Of a stretch of DNA of 48,317 bases, positions 7,731 through 16,718 are shown one piece after another. How positions within the stretch are numbered: position 1 is the first letter of the stretch; each line of letters starts with the position of its first letter. The notes below the pieces were generated by a model. That model searched no databases. It saw only the letters and a program-made list of their open reading frames with translations, and was not told the origin of the DNA. Both the position numbers and the translations under genes were made by a program. The stretch is from Betaproteobacteria bacterium. Its GTDB lineage: Bacteria > Pseudomonadota > Gammaproteobacteria > Burkholderiales > SG8-41. The DNA is taken from assembly GCA_029863175.1 (NCBI GenBank), contig JAOTVX010000029.1, positions 1 to 48,317 of the forward strand, in the 5' to 3' direction.

Positions 7731-8897
7731 TTAAGGCAAATCGTCCGCCCGCCCGTAAGCAAACAACCCCGTCAGCAGTCGCGCAAGCCCATAGCTCGTC
7801 CAGGTAAGCGCGCGTACGGCGAGCGGCTGTTGATTCCAGCCCTGCCGCTCGAGCTGCTGCGCACCCTCCGTCATCGCTTTAACGAGGCTTTCCCGTAGCT
7901 GATCAGCGAAGTTCTGATCCTCGATCACGATGTTCGCTTCACGCGCGAGCAGGAGGCTGAACGGATCGATGTTGGAGGAACCAACCGTCGACCAAAAGCG
8001 GTCGATGACCGCCACCTTCGCGTGCAGGAAACTTTTGTGGTATTCGTGGATCTCGATGCCGGCGTCCAAAAAAGCCCCGTAGAGCGCGCGCGACGCGTAA
8101 TGCAGCAGCACGTACTCTACCCTTCCCTGCAGCAGCAGCACAACGCGCACACCACGCGCCGCTGCGTCCATTAGCGCACGCCGGAACGAGAGGCCGGGAA
8201 AGAAATAGGCGCTGGCGATGATGATTTCGCTGCGCGCGCCCTCGATTGCCGTAAGGTAAGCCTGCTCGATGGCGCGGCGATGCCGGATGTTGTCCCGCAC
8301 GAGGAACGCTGCCCGCTGTCCGCCCCGCGGCACGCTGAATGGGCCCAATTCGCGCAGCCGTCGCCAGCTTGAACTGAACTGCGTCGCGGTCACCAGCGCC
8401 CACAGCCGTTTGACCGTGGGGTGGATGTGGGCGACCAGCGGCCCCTCGACCCGCACCGCATAATCGAAGCGCGGCGGCGTGTGCCCGGGCGTGTCCATAT
8501 CGTCGATGATATTGATGCCGCCAACGAACGCGACGCGCGCGTCGATAACAGCGATCTTGCGGTGCAGGCGCCGCAGGCGCCCACGTCGGAAAGTCCACGG
8601 CGAAATATCGGGGCGGAACACGAGAAAATTTACTCCCGCGCTCCTGAGCTCTGCAATGAATTCCGCGTCCAGATCGCTGGAGCCGAACCCGTCCACCATC
8701 ACGTTGGTCGCGACGCCGCGGCGCGCCGCGCGCGCGAGCGCAGCCCCGATCGCGCAGCCAGCCGCATCATTTTCGAAAATGTAGGTCTCGATGTGAATCT
8801 CACGGCGCGCGGCATCCAGCTCGACTTCCAGCGCCGGGAAGTACTTGACCCCGCTTACCAGCAGTGTGAGGCGGTTGCCGTCGACGAGTGCAGCCAT
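7731..8897 (-). CDS. clsB: Cardiolipin synthase B
   Basis: This phospholipase D superfamily enzyme makes cardiolipin at the inner membrane. The 388-residue protein has both HKD motifs: H112-x-K114...D119 in LHRKIAVIDARVAFVGG and H292-x-K294...D299 in LHAKVAVIDRFWSTVGSSN. Like ClsB and unlike ClsA it has no N-terminal membrane helices; ClsB homologues are about 400 residues. The ATG at 8897 lies 10 bases after the stop of the upstream ybhP-like gene, the same ybhP-clsB order known in E. coli, so the two are probably co-transcribed. A longer in-frame start at 9005 would overlap that gene heavily. A family A repeat abuts the 3' end. Confidence 0.88.
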   Translation of the reverse strand: MAALVDGNRLTLLVSGVKYFPALEVELDAARREIHIETYIFENDAAGCAIGAALARAARRGVATNVMVDGFGSSDLDAEFIAELRSAGVNFLVFRPDISPWTFRRGRLRRLHRKIAVIDARVAFVGGINIIDDMDTPGHTPPRFDYAVRVEGPLVAHIHPTVKRLWALVTATQFSSSWRRLRELGPFSVPRGGQRAAFLVRDNIRHRRAIEQAYLTAIEGARSEIIIASAYFFPGLSFRRALMDAAARGVRVVLLLQGRVEYVLLHYASRALYGAFLDAGIEIHEYHKSFLHAKVAVIDRFWSTVGSSNIDPFSLLLAREANIVIEDQNFADQLRESLVKAMTEGAQQLERQGWNQQPLAVRALTWTSYGLARLLTGLFAYGRADDLP

Positions 8898-8907
8898 TGT
8901 TTGGCAC

Positions 8908-9699
8908 TCACGAACGCACCAAAGTCGCCGCCAGCGCGGCGTGGTCCGAGATGCGCGCCCAGGCGCGGCCGTGGTGGACGCGCGCGTGCCGCACCTGGAA
9001 ACCACGCAGGTAAATTCGGTCCAGTGACATAAGCGGCAGCACCGCCGGAAAGCTCCGCGCCGGGACGCCGCTAACGAGCTCGAATACTTCGTGTAAATTC
9101 AGGGGATGGGCGAGTTCCTGGCCAACGCGGTAGCGCCAGTCATTGAAATCGCCGGCGACGATCAACGGAGCCGTTGGCGGCACCAAGCGCTCGATCCGCT
9201 GGCGCAGCAGCTCCAGCTGCCGGCCGCGCCAGCGGGCCAGCAGGCCGAGGTGCACGCACACGCAATGGAGCGGCTCCTTCCAGCGCGGCAGCTGAATCTC
9301 GCAGTGGAGCAATCCGCGTCGTTCGAGACGGTGGGTGGACACGTCCTGGTTGTCCCAGCGAACGATCGGAAATCTCGACAGGATGGCATTGCCGTGATGC
9401 CCCTGGTCGTAAATGGTGTTCTTGCCGTAGGCGTACTCGCGCCATACCGAGTCAGCCAGGAACTCGTATTGCGGCGCAATCGGCCACTCACTGTAGCGGG
9501 AGGCATGCCGCTCATGGCTGCCGTGCACCTCCTGCAGGAACACGACGTCCGCCCCCAGCATGCGCAATCTTTCGCGGACCTCGTGGATCACGAGCCGCCT
9601 TTTGAAGAAAGAGAAGCCCTTGTGAATGTTGTAGGTTGCCACCCGCAGTGTGCGCGTGACGTTGTCGTCAGCCAAGGAAGAGCCTTTCATGTCACGCAA
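8908..9699 (-). CDS. Endonuclease/exonuclease/phosphatase family protein, YbhP-like
   Basis: This is a 263-residue metal-dependent phosphohydrolase of the EEP (DNase I-like) fold. Catalytic landmarks are Asn24 in TYNIHKG, Glu57 in LQEVHG, Asp184 and Asn186 in GDFNDW, Asp227 in SLDRIY, and the terminal Asp252-His253 in SDHAALAATL. Its place directly before clsB matches E. coli ybhP, which suggests a role with phospholipids or their headgroups rather than DNA repair; that is inference. The start is uncertain between the ATG at 9699 and one three codons later at 9690. It lies downstream of nadA with a gap of about 120 bases. Confidence 0.8.
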   Translation of the reverse strand: MRDMKGSSLADDNVTRTLRVATYNIHKGFSFFKRRLVIHEVRERLRMLGADVVFLQEVHGSHERHASRYSEWPIAPQYEFLADSVWREYAYGKNTIYDQGHHGNAILSRFPIVRWDNQDVSTHRLERRGLLHCEIQLPRWKEPLHCVCVHLGLLARWRGRQLELLRQRIERLVPPTAPLIVAGDFNDWRYRVGQELAHPLNLHEVFELVSGVPARSFPAVLPLMSLDRIYLRGFQVRHARVHHGRAWARISDHAALAATLVRS

Positions 9700-9822
9700 C
9701 GCAAGCTGCTCCCTGCATAAGGACGCGCCTCATGCCGGCCGGCGCCGACGGAAGCGCCCGCGCGCCGGCGAATACGCCATTAGCGTAACACCGCGTGCTG
9801 CCGATGAGCCGACGGGAAGTCG

Positions 9823-10920
9823 TTAATCGACCGCAAGCATGCGGTCGAGGGCGATACGGGCCAGCTCCGCCTCGCGCGCCGGCACCTTGATGTGGTTGAC
9901 GATCTTGCCCGCCACCAGGTTCTCGAGCGACCAGGCCAGGTGCTGCGGGTCGATTCGTGCCATCGTGGAGCACATGCACACCATGGGCGACATGAACTGG
10001 ACGATCTTGCCCTGCGGCCTGAATTGCTCGGCGATTCGGTTCACGAGGTTGAGCTCGGTGCCCACGAGCCAGCGGGTGCCCGGCGAGCTCGCCGCAATGG
10101 TGCGAATGATGAAATCGGTCGAGCCCACGTAATCGGAGAGCTTGCACACATCGAACTTGCACTCGGGGTGCGAGATGACCATCCCGCTCGGATTTTGATC
10201 GCGCCAGCGCAGGACGTGCTGCGGCTGGAACATCTGGTGCACCGAGCAATGCCCCTTCCACAGCAGGATCTTCGCCATCTTGATCTGCTGCGGCGTGAGC
10301 CCGCCCATTTCCTCGTCGGGATCCCATACCAGCATTTCGGCGAGCGGGATGTCCATGAGATACCCCGTCCAGCGGCCCAGGTGCTGGTCGGGAAAGAACA
10401 GCACCTTCTCGCGCCGCTTGAGCGACCACTCGAGAATCCCGCGCGCGTTCGACGAGGTGCATACGACGCCGCCGTGCTCTCCGCAGAACCCCTTCAGGTC
10501 CGCGGCCGAGTTGATGTAGGTCACCGGGGTGACGTGCTCGTCGGGATCGAGCACAGCGGAAAGCTCGCGCCAAGCGCGCTCGACCTTGGCCAGGTTCGCC
10601 ATGTCCGCCATCGAGCATCCGGCGCCGAGGTCGGGCAAAATCGCCACCTGCTCCGGCTTGGAGAGAATGTCCGCCACCTCCGCCATGAAATGCACGCCGC
10701 AGAAGACGATGTACTGCGCGTCGGTCTGCGCTGCGAGGCGAGAAAGCTGCAGGGAATCCCCGGTGAGTTCGGCGTGCTTGTAGACGTCGGCACGCTGGTA
10801 ATGATGACCGAGTATCACCGCGCGCTTGCCGAGGCTCGCCCTGGCGGCCTGGATGCGCGGCTCGCACGCCTCGTCGGCGAGCGGCTTGAAACGATCGAAT
10901 GTAGTCGTCGCAGCTTCCAT
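9823..10920 (-). CDS. nadA: Quinolinate synthase NadA
   Basis: NadA condenses iminoaspartate with dihydroxyacetone phosphate to quinolinate in de novo NAD synthesis, using an oxygen-sensitive [4Fe-4S] cluster. The protein is 365 residues. The opening VILGHHYQRADVYKHAE, the GDSLQLS block, and cysteines at GAGCSMAD, KGHCSVHQ and PMVCMCST (about 102, 225 and 315-317) fit the three cluster ligands. The ATG at 10920 is used; a GTG one codon upstream is possible. No nadB or nadC is adjacent. It sits inside a run otherwise made of aspS-nudB and ybhP-clsB. Confidence 0.93.
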   Translation of the reverse strand: MEAATTTFDRFKPLADEACEPRIQAARASLGKRAVILGHHYQRADVYKHAELTGDSLQLSRLAAQTDAQYIVFCGVHFMAEVADILSKPEQVAILPDLGAGCSMADMANLAKVERAWRELSAVLDPDEHVTPVTYINSAADLKGFCGEHGGVVCTSSNARGILEWSLKRREKVLFFPDQHLGRWTGYLMDIPLAEMLVWDPDEEMGGLTPQQIKMAKILLWKGHCSVHQMFQPQHVLRWRDQNPSGMVISHPECKFDVCKLSDYVGSTDFIIRTIAASSPGTRWLVGTELNLVNRIAEQFRPQGKIVQFMSPMVCMCSTMARIDPQHLAWSLENLVAGKIVNHIKVPAREAELARIALDRMLAVD

Positions 10921-11016
10921 CACGACACGGCGTCTCTTAAAGAGTGGGGAAATTTACCATACTGTGACAAAAAATCCAGTCAGTTGGTGCCCGTAAAAAA
11001 AGAGTCCGCATTCTGG

Positions 11017-11466
11017 TCAGGTTTTTTTTGCAGTGCGCCACGGCAATTCCTGTATTGCCTCGACATTGGTCCAGGAAAACACCTTTTTCGCAGCCGCTTC
11101 CCATGAGATCCACTCGTAGCGCAAATGTTCCCGCGGCTCGAGCGTCACCGGCAGCTCTTGCGGCACGCACAGCCCGAACACATGCTCGAGATTGTGGGTA
11201 ACGCCGGGTGCGTAACGGCTGCGCCAAGTCCGGTAAATCTCGAACCGATTCTGCTTGTGCCAGTCGGTGAGTCCATAGCAAGCGGCGTCGAGGCCGGTCT
11301 CTTCCCGCAACTCGCGCACGGCGGTCTCGGCAAGGCTCTCGCCTTCGTGCTGGCTGCCGGTCACGGATTGCCAGAAACCCGGACGATCGGCGCGCTCGAG
11401 CAGCAGCACCTTGAGCTCCGGCGTATGCACCAGCACGAGGACCGAGACGGGAATCTTGTATTTCAC
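11017..11466 (-). CDS. nudB: Dihydroneopterin triphosphate diphosphatase NudB
   Basis: This Nudix hydrolase removes pyrophosphate from dihydroneopterin triphosphate in folate synthesis. The protein has 149 residues, the usual size. The Nudix box reads GSQHEGESLAETAVRELREE and continues TGLD. The C-terminal half carries EHVFGLCVPQE and EHLRYEWISWEAA, characteristic of the NudB group. The start is GTG at 11466, and its GTGA overlaps the stop codon of the barstar-like gene by four bases, which indicates translational coupling. nudB commonly lies close to aspS; here two extra genes separate them. Confidence 0.88.
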   Translation of the reverse strand: MKYKIPVSVLVLVHTPELKVLLLERADRPGFWQSVTGSQHEGESLAETAVRELREETGLDAACYGLTDWHKQNRFEIYRTWRSRYAPGVTHNLEHVFGLCVPQELPVTLEPREHLRYEWISWEAAAKKVFSWTNVEAIQELPWRTAKKT

Positions 11467-11873
11467 GAGCCAGGCAACTGCTGCAGCGCCACGCCACGCA
11501 CCTGCTGGTCGAGCAGCGCAATGAAGACGCGACCACGCTCTTTCCAGTAACTTGCGGTGTCGCGAAAAATTTCAAGGGCCGTCGCCAAATCGTCGGGAGC
11601 TGCCCTGGCGAGCCTACTCACGCCGCGCCACAGCACGACATGGCCCGGCGCGGGTCGCCATGATAAGTCCTGCAGGCAATCAGCAAGCGCGTCCCAGTTG
11701 CCACCGAAACCGTCGGGGAACTCGAGATCCCTTGCGCACGCCGCAAGGAACTGCGGCTTGTTGCGCGCCTCTCCGGAGTCGAACTCGATCCAGGCAAGCT
11801 TGCCGCGCGTGGCGGTGCGGCGCAGCGCCGAAGTATCTGCCGGCGCGAGATACACGCCGGAGTGCTCGGGCAT
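11463..11873 (-). CDS. Barstar-like ribonuclease inhibitor
   Basis: This is a 136-residue cytoplasmic protein of the barstar family. The signature segment GFGGNWDALADCLQDLSW aligns with the barstar helix containing Asp35 and Asp39, the residues that plug the barnase active site; here they are Asp61 and Asp65. The preceding gene encodes a secreted barnase-like RNase, so a toxin/immunity or self-protection pair is likely. The ATG at 11873 is used; a longer start at 11906 would overlap the RNase 3' end. The stop overlaps the nudB start by four bases. Barstar-like proteins also occur alone as regulators, but the adjacent RNase favours inhibition. Confidence 0.82.
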   Translation of the reverse strand: MPEHSGVYLAPADTSALRRTATRGKLAWIEFDSGEARNKPQFLAACARDLEFPDGFGGNWDALADCLQDLSWRPAPGHVVLWRGVSRLARAAPDDLATALEIFRDTASYWKERGRVFIALLDQQVRGVALQQLPGS

Positions 11874-11891
11874 CAAACACGGACCAGGATT

Positions 11892-11917
11892 CCGTTCACC
11901 GTTCACCGTTCACCGTT
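11892..11917. repeat. Heptamer array CGTTCAC, family A (copy 2)
   Basis: Nearly four tandem CGTTCAC units occupy the junction between the RNase and the barstar-like gene. They supply the last codons of the RNase (TVNGER then stop). Confidence 0.75.
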
Positions 11918-12282
11918 CGCGGGTGTTCCCGGATGCGCACGAAGCTCTGGTAATGATCGGCCGTATAGTAGAACTCGCCGCCGCGCCCGGCGACAATGCG
12001 GCGCGCTCCGCGGCTCTTCACCCCCGGCGTGCGCACTGTGTACTCTCGATAATAGCCGCGCTCGCGCGACGGCAGGTGCTTCTCAAAGTTGCGAAACACG
12101 ATCCCGTCGCGCTCGTACGGAAACGGCCCTCCCTGCTTGATGAGCCTGATTGTCGCGCGCGCTTCCGATGGCAGATCCGCAACCGAAACCTCGGGTCGCG
12201 GCTCGGGCATCGTGCCCCGCCCCTGTGCGAGCGGTGCGAATCCGATCAAGAACGCCAGCAGTGCGAGTCCGAGTCGTCGCAT
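11896..12282 (-). CDS. Secreted barnase-like ribonuclease (N1/T1 family)
   Basis: This is a 128-residue exported guanyl-type RNase. Residues 1-20 (MRRLGLALLAFLIGFAPLAQ) are a signal peptide. The fold-specific region runs from FPYERDGIVFRNFEKHLP to YYREYTVRTPG and YYTADHYQSFVRI. Glu80, Arg94 or Arg95, and His110 correspond to the barnase catalytic Glu73, Arg87 and His102. The ATG at 12282 is chosen because an earlier start at 12309 would run through a CGCCAAGAA-type repeat. The gene follows aspS by 36 bases and precedes its presumed inhibitor by 22. The extreme C-terminus lies in a heptamer repeat. Whether the enzyme is a nutrient nuclease or an antagonistic toxin is open. Confidence 0.85.
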   Translation of the reverse strand: MRRLGLALLAFLIGFAPLAQGRGTMPEPRPEVSVADLPSEARATIRLIKQGGPFPYERDGIVFRNFEKHLPSRERGYYREYTVRTPGVKSRGARRIVAGRGGEFYYTADHYQSFVRIREHPRTVNGER

Positions 12283-12320
12283 TCTTGGCATTCTTGGCGT
12301 CCTTCGCATCCTGGCGGTTC
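12281..12320. repeat. CGCCAAGGA-type repeat, family D (copy 1)
   Basis: On the minus strand this holds ACGCCAAGAATGCCAAGAAT preceded by CCGCCAGGATGCGAAGG, that is, 9-base degenerate units. It fills the space between the aspS stop and the RNase start. A related piece is at 43839-43866. Confidence 0.6.
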
Positions 12321-14100
12321 AGTCTTTCCGCTGCTCCGTCTGCCGCAGCCGTATGTGCAGCTCGCGCAACTGCCGCTCGTCCACCGGGCTCGGCGCCTGC
12401 GTAAGCAGGCACTGCGCGCGCTGGGTCTTCGGAAATGCGATGACGTCGCGAATCGACTCTACCCCCGCCATGAGCGCCACGATGCGGTCGAGGCCGAAGG
12501 CGATGCCGCCGTGCGGCGGCGCCCCGTACTGCAACGCCTCCAGCAGGAACCCGAACTTGGCCTGCGCCTCGTCGGGCCCGATGCCGAGCGCGCGGAACAC
12601 CTTCTGCTGCACTTCCTGGCGATGGATCCTCACCGAGCCACCGCCGATTTCCGAGCCGTTCATCACCATGTCATGCGCCTTGGCGCGTGCTGCCCCCGGG
12701 TCGGTGTCGAGGAGCTCCTCATGCCCATCCGCCGGCGAGGTAAAAGGATGGTGCATCGCGGCCCAGCGATTTTCGGCGGCGGCGTACTCGAACATCGGGA
12801 AATCGACCACCCATAGCGGCCGCCACCCCGGTTGCGTGAGACCGCGCTCGTGTCCCAGTTTCGCCCGCAGCGCGCCGAGTGCTTCGTTGACGATCTTCGC
12901 GCGATCCGCGCCGAAGAAGATCAGGTCGCCGTCGCACGCGCCGGTGCGCTCCAGTATCGCCTTGATTGCGACCGGCGATAGAAACTTGAGGATGGGTGAT
13001 TGCAGGCCGTCAGCGCCGCGCTCGATCGCGTTCACCTTGATGTAGGCAAGACCCTTCGCCCCAAACTGCTTGACGTAGTCCGTGTAGCCATCGATCTCGC
13101 TGCGCGTAAGCCCCCCGCCCTGTGGCAGGCGCAGCGCGGCGACACGCCCGTCCTTAAGGTGCGCCGCCGCCTCGAAGACCTTGAAGTCAACGTCCTTAAC
13201 GGCATCGGTGAGCTCCGTCAACTCGAGCGGCACGCGCAGGTCCGGCTTGTCGGAGCCGTAACGCAACATTGCCTCCGCATAGCCCAGGCGCGGGAAGGGA
13301 TCGGGCAGCTCGACGCCGATCACCTCCCTGAACACGCACCGGATCAGCTCTTCCATGATGCGTGTGATCTCATCTTGCCCGAGAAACGAGGTCTCGATAT
13401 CGATCTGCGTGAACTCTGGCTGGCGGTCGGCCCGCAGGTCCTCGTCGCGAAAGCACTTCACGATCTGGTAGTAACGGTCGAAGCCCGCCATCATCAGCAT
13501 CTGCTTGAACAGCTGCGGCGACTGCGGCAACGCGTAGAACTGCCCGGCGTGCACCCGCGAGGGCACCAGATAGTCGCGCGCGCCCTCGGGCGTCGAGCGC
13601 GTGAGCATCGGCGTTTCGATGTCGAGAAAGCCCTCGCGATCAAGAAAGTTACGCACCGCCATGGCGGCGCGATAGCGCAGCTTCAGATTGTGTTGCATGA
13701 ACGGCCGGCGCAAGTCGAGCACGCGATGCTCGAGGCGCACCGTCTCGGACAGGTTCTCGTCGTCCATCTGGAATGCTGGCGTAAGCGAAGGATTGAGGAT
13801 CGTGATTTCCTGCGCCAGCACCTCGATCTCGCCGCTCGGCAGGTTGGGATTGACCGTGCCGGCGGGACGCTCGCGCACCTTCCCCGAGACGCGTATCACG
13901 AACTCGTTGCGCAGCCGGTCCGCGGTCCTGAACGTCTCAGGCGTGTCGGGGTCACACACCACCTGCACCAGACCTTCGCGGTCACGCAAGTCGATGAAGA
14001 TCACGCCGCCATGGTCGCGCCGCCGGTGCACCCATCCGCACACGTGCACCGTCTGACCGAGGTGTTTGCGGTTTACCAGTCCGCAGTACTCGCTACGCAT
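12319..14100 (-). CDS. aspS: Aspartyl-tRNA synthetase
   Basis: This class II synthetase (593 residues, the bacterial length) charges tRNA-Asp. It opens with [18 protein letters not shown] and the OB-fold anticodon domain ([18 protein letters not shown]). Class II motif 2 includes [19 protein letters not shown], and motif 3 lies in [12 protein letters not shown]; the GAD insertion domain lies between. In betaproteobacteria the enzyme is often non-discriminating and works with GatCAB; that cannot be decided here. The ATG at 14100 is used because upstream codons run into repeats. The cluster order fmdB, DUF502, aspS is maintained, though a repeat element separates DUF502 from aspS. Confidence 0.96.
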   Translation of the reverse strand: MRSEYCGLVNRKHLGQTVHVCGWVHRRRDHGGVIFIDLRDREGLVQVVCDPDTPETFRTADRLRNEFVIRVSGKVRERPAGTVNPNLPSGEIEVLAQEITILNPSLTPAFQMDDENLSETVRLEHRVLDLRRPFMQHNLKLRYRAAMAVRNFLDREGFLDIETPMLTRSTPEGARDYLVPSRVHAGQFYALPQSPQLFKQMLMMAGFDRYYQIVKCFRDEDLRADRQPEFTQIDIETSFLGQDEITRIMEELIRCVFREVIGVELPDPFPRLGYAEAMLRYGSDKPDLRVPLELTELTDAVKDVDFKVFEAAAHLKDGRVAALRLPQGGGLTRSEIDGYTDYVKQFGAKGLAYIKVNAIERGADGLQSPILKFLSPVAIKAILERTGACDGDLIFFGADRAKIVNEALGALRAKLGHERGLTQPGWRPLWVVDFPMFEYAAAENRWAAMHHPFTSPADGHEELLDTDPGAARAKAHDMVMNGSEIGGGSVRIHRQEVQQKVFRALGIGPDEAQAKFGFLLEALQYGAPPHGGIAFGLDRIVALMAGVESIRDVIAFPKTQRAQCLLTQAPSPVDERQLRELHIRLRQTEQRKD

Positions 14101-14113
14101 AAGAATCGCGATA

Positions 14114-14256
14114 AGTGATGGGTGATGGGCCGCAGCCAAAAACAGTGATGAAAAATGGTGATGGATGATGGTGATGATTAATGGTGATGTTAGAGCGTTT
14201 GAAGTGGCGCATCACCAGTATCCGTCACCCGTATCCATCACCAGTACTCATCACCA
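14114..14256. repeat. Heptamer-type inverted repeat element, family A (copy 3)
   Basis: The left arm (14114-14190) consists of GTGATGG-like units and the right arm (14210-14256) of CATCACC/GTCACCC-like units. It fills the aspS-DUF502 gap and contains no gene. Confidence 0.75.
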
Positions 14257-14290
14257 GGCTTCTAGCGGGTCACCGGTCACGCCCTTCGTC

Positions 14291-14953
14291 TTACTGATTG
14301 ACGGCCTTCGGAATGACCGGCGGTGCCACGCCGTCTCTGCGTGCAGTGCTACCCGGCGGTGCCACCCCCATCGAAATGATGTACTTCAGGGCCTCGTCGA
14401 CTGTCATGTCGAGCTCGACAACGTCGGCCCGCCGCACCATGATGAAGTAGCCGCCGGTTGGGTTGGGCGTTGTCGGCACGTAAATGCTGAGGTAGTCACC
14501 CTCGAGGTGCGAGACGACGTCGCCTCCGGCGGTGCCGGTGAGAAAAGCAATGGTCCACATGCCTTCGCGCGGCCACTGCACCAGCAGCGCCTTGCGGAAC
14601 GCCTGTCCGCCAGGGGCGAACAGCGTGTCGCTGACCTGTTTCACGCCCTTATAAATAGAGTTCACGACCGGGATTTGCGCGAGAACGCGCTCCCAGAACT
14701 TCACCAGCCGCTGGCCGATGATATTGGCCGCCAACAAGCCGGTCACAAACACGATCAGCACGGTCATTGCGACCCCGAAACCGGGGATGTGAACACCCAG
14801 CCAGTTTTCGGTGCGGAACTGGAGCGGGAGCAGGTGGAGGATCTGATCCAGGGTGCTCACGAGCAGGTTGAGCACCCACACAGTGATGACCAGCGGCACC
14901 CAGATAAGGAGACCGGTGACGAAGTAGCGCCTGATGAAGCTTTTCCTGATCAT
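14291..14953 (-). CDS. DUF502 family inner-membrane protein
   Basis: This 220-residue protein matches the DUF502 family. Two long hydrophobic segments occur near 10-35 (FVTGLLIWVPLVITVWVLNL) and 60-80 (VAMTVLIVFVTGLLAANIIG). A conserved soluble part follows, with PVVNSIYKGVKQVSDTL and VVSHLEGDYLSIYVPTTPNP. The biochemical role is unknown. Its position between fmdB and aspS is a widespread arrangement in betaproteobacteria. The start ATG at 14953 precedes MIRKSFIRRY, a basic N-terminus that fits an N-in membrane protein. Confidence 0.88.
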   Translation of the reverse strand: MIRKSFIRRYFVTGLLIWVPLVITVWVLNLLVSTLDQILHLLPLQFRTENWLGVHIPGFGVAMTVLIVFVTGLLAANIIGQRLVKFWERVLAQIPVVNSIYKGVKQVSDTLFAPGGQAFRKALLVQWPREGMWTIAFLTGTAGGDVVSHLEGDYLSIYVPTTPNPTGGYFIMVRRADVVELDMTVDEALKYIISMGVAPPGSTARRDGVAPPVIPKAVNQ

Positions 14954-15081
14954 AGTATGCTGGCGCTACGCCGGCGCGTGGTAGGGGGCGAGAATGGCCA
15001 TAACGTCCATGGCCGCGGAGGACTACGAGCGGTTCAACCGCGGCATTTAAATCAACCGCGCAACCTCGGGTCGCACGAGCG

Positions 15082-15417
15082 CTAACTGCATGCCGGGCCA
15101 GTCGCAACGCCGGAGGCGGCCCCGGCTTTCGACGAATCGGTCTTGGGACCGTCACTGCCGGAGCTTTCGGCGGGCTTGTCCTGCTTCGTCTCGGCGGGCT
15201 TGTCCTGCTTCGTCTTCGCCGCTGGCTTGGCACCACTGCTCTTGAAATCGGTCGCGTACCAGCCGGTGCCCTTCAACTGGAAACCGGCAGCGCTTATCAG
15301 CTTGGCCAATTCAGGCTTGCCACATTCCGGGCAATCCCTGAGCGGAACGTCGTTCAACCGTTGCAGAAATTCTTTCTGCAACCCGCATGCACCGCAGCGA
15401 TATTCGTAGATTGGCAC
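15082..15417 (-). CDS. FmdB-family zinc ribbon protein
   Basis: This is a 111-residue small zinc-ribbon protein. It begins (GTG start at 15417) with PIYEYRCGACG, and two CxxC knuckles (CGACG and CPECG) bind the metal. The segment ISAAGFQLKGTGWYATDF is the family signature. The C-terminal third is a Lys/Pro/Glu-rich low-complexity tail with the octapeptide TKQDKPAE twice in a row. The GTG is preferred because GAGAGG precedes it and because family members start with M-P-x-Y-E-Y; an ATG at 15441 would add eight unconserved residues. Family members are annotated as putative regulators; the real role is unknown. Confidence 0.88.
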   Translation of the reverse strand: MPIYEYRCGACGLQKEFLQRLNDVPLRDCPECGKPELAKLISAAGFQLKGTGWYATDFKSSGAKPAAKTKQDKPAETKQDKPAESSGSDGPKTDSSKAGAASGVATGPACS

Positions 15418-15586
15418 GGCCTCTCCCACGCAAAAAAACATTATAGCTTAACAGCTTAGGACCCGCCTAGCCAGATATAGATAGCACCGGTTGACGGGAT
15501 TGCAAGAGAAGCGCGTCCCATATAGCGTGGGGCTCAGGCAGCCGGCACAATCCCGGGCACGTTTCCTTCAAAAGTCGGACAAACCC

Positions 15587-16690
15587 ATGCGCCCCCAACT
15601 CACCCTCTGCTCTTTGGCGCTGCTCGCCGGCCTCTCCCTACCCGCGCTGGGAGAGGACCCGCGCAACGAAAAGGATTCGGCCAACGTTTACATGACGGGG
15701 ACCGAGGTGCGGCCCACCGGTCCCATTCAGGGGGACTTGGTCGCCGCCGCCGGGCGCATCAGCGTTGAGCACCCGATCGACGGGGACGCCGTGCTCGCGG
15801 CGGGCTCCATCGATGTACGTGGCAGGATCGGGGAAGACCTGCGGGTCGCCGGGGGATTCGTGACGCTCGCAGGCCGCGTGCAGGGGGAAGTCCTCGTTGC
15901 CGCCGGCAGCATCGCGTTTGGCCCGGACTCCGACGTCGGGGGGCGTGCCTGGCTCGCGGGTGGGGACGTCGCGGTCGCGGGACGGTTCCAACGCGAGGTC
16001 AAGGTCTATGCCCGGAACATTCTCGTGCTCGGCCACGTCACGGGGAACGTCCACCTCTTCGGGGCAACGATCGAGCTGCTGCCGAGCGCCCGCATCGATG
16101 GCCACGTAACCTACGTCAGCAATACGCCGATCAAGATCCACCCTGGCGCGAGCGTGACGGGGAAGGTTACACGCGAGCCCGGCCGGTTACCCATGCTGCA
16201 CTTGCCGGGCTGGCCGCCGTTCCGGCCGCTGCTCATGTTCGGGCTGCTCGTAGCCGGTGCCCTCCTGCTGGCGCTCTTCCCGCGCTTTAGCGCCTCCACC
16301 GTGCAGACGGTGCGAGCCTCGCCGCTGGGCAGTCTGGGCCTCGGGACCGCCATTTTCTTCAGCCTGCCGCCGGTGATCCTGCTGCTCGTCATCAGCATCA
16401 TCGGCATCCCGATTGCGCTGGTGTTCGCGGGCCTTTACGCGGCGGCGCTTCTAGCCGGCTTCCTGATGGCCGCATTTTTTGTCGGCGAGCGCCTGCTCCG
16501 CTTCGCGCGACAACGCGCCGGCGCTGCTGGCTACTGGGCCCGTGTCGGCACGCTCGCCATTGCGCTAGTCGTCTTGTGGCTGGTGCGCCACATTCCCTAC
16601 GTAGGAGGCGTGCTCATTCTCCTGGCCCTCGTGATCGGGCTTGGCGCGATGGCGCTGCAGGCGTTCAGCCACTACTCCACGCGTACATGA
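15587..16690 (+). CDS. Exported polymer-forming (bactofilin-like) protein with C-terminal membrane domain
   Basis: This 367-residue protein starts with a signal peptide (QLTLCSLALLAGLSLPALG). Residues about 40-210 form a parallel beta-helix of short repeats such as GDAVLAAGSIDVRGRIGEDL and GEVLVAAGSIAFGPDSDV, like polymer-forming cytoskeletal domains. Residues about 220-360 hold four to five hydrophobic segments, including LLMFGLLVAGALLLALFP and VILLLVISIIGIPIALVF. The layout implies a periplasmic helix anchored in the inner membrane. Its role is unknown. The ATG at 15587 directly precedes the signal peptide. It is transcribed away from fmdB. Confidence 0.75.
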   Translation: MRPQLTLCSLALLAGLSLPALGEDPRNEKDSANVYMTGTEVRPTGPIQGDLVAAAGRISVEHPIDGDAVLAAGSIDVRGRIGEDLRVAGGFVTLAGRVQGEVLVAAGSIAFGPDSDVGGRAWLAGGDVAVAGRFQREVKVYARNILVLGHVTGNVHLFGATIELLPSARIDGHVTYVSNTPIKIHPGASVTGKVTREPGRLPMLHLPGWPPFRPLLMFGLLVAGALLLALFPRFSASTVQTVRASPLGSLGLGTAIFFSLPPVILLLVISIIGIPIALVFAGLYAAALLAGFLMAAFFVGERLLRFARQRAGAAGYWARVGTLAIALVVLWLVRHIPYVGGVLILLALVIGLGAMALQAFSHYSTRT

Positions 16691-16718
16691 GCGGCGGCCG
16701 ACGTTGCGCGTACCCGGA

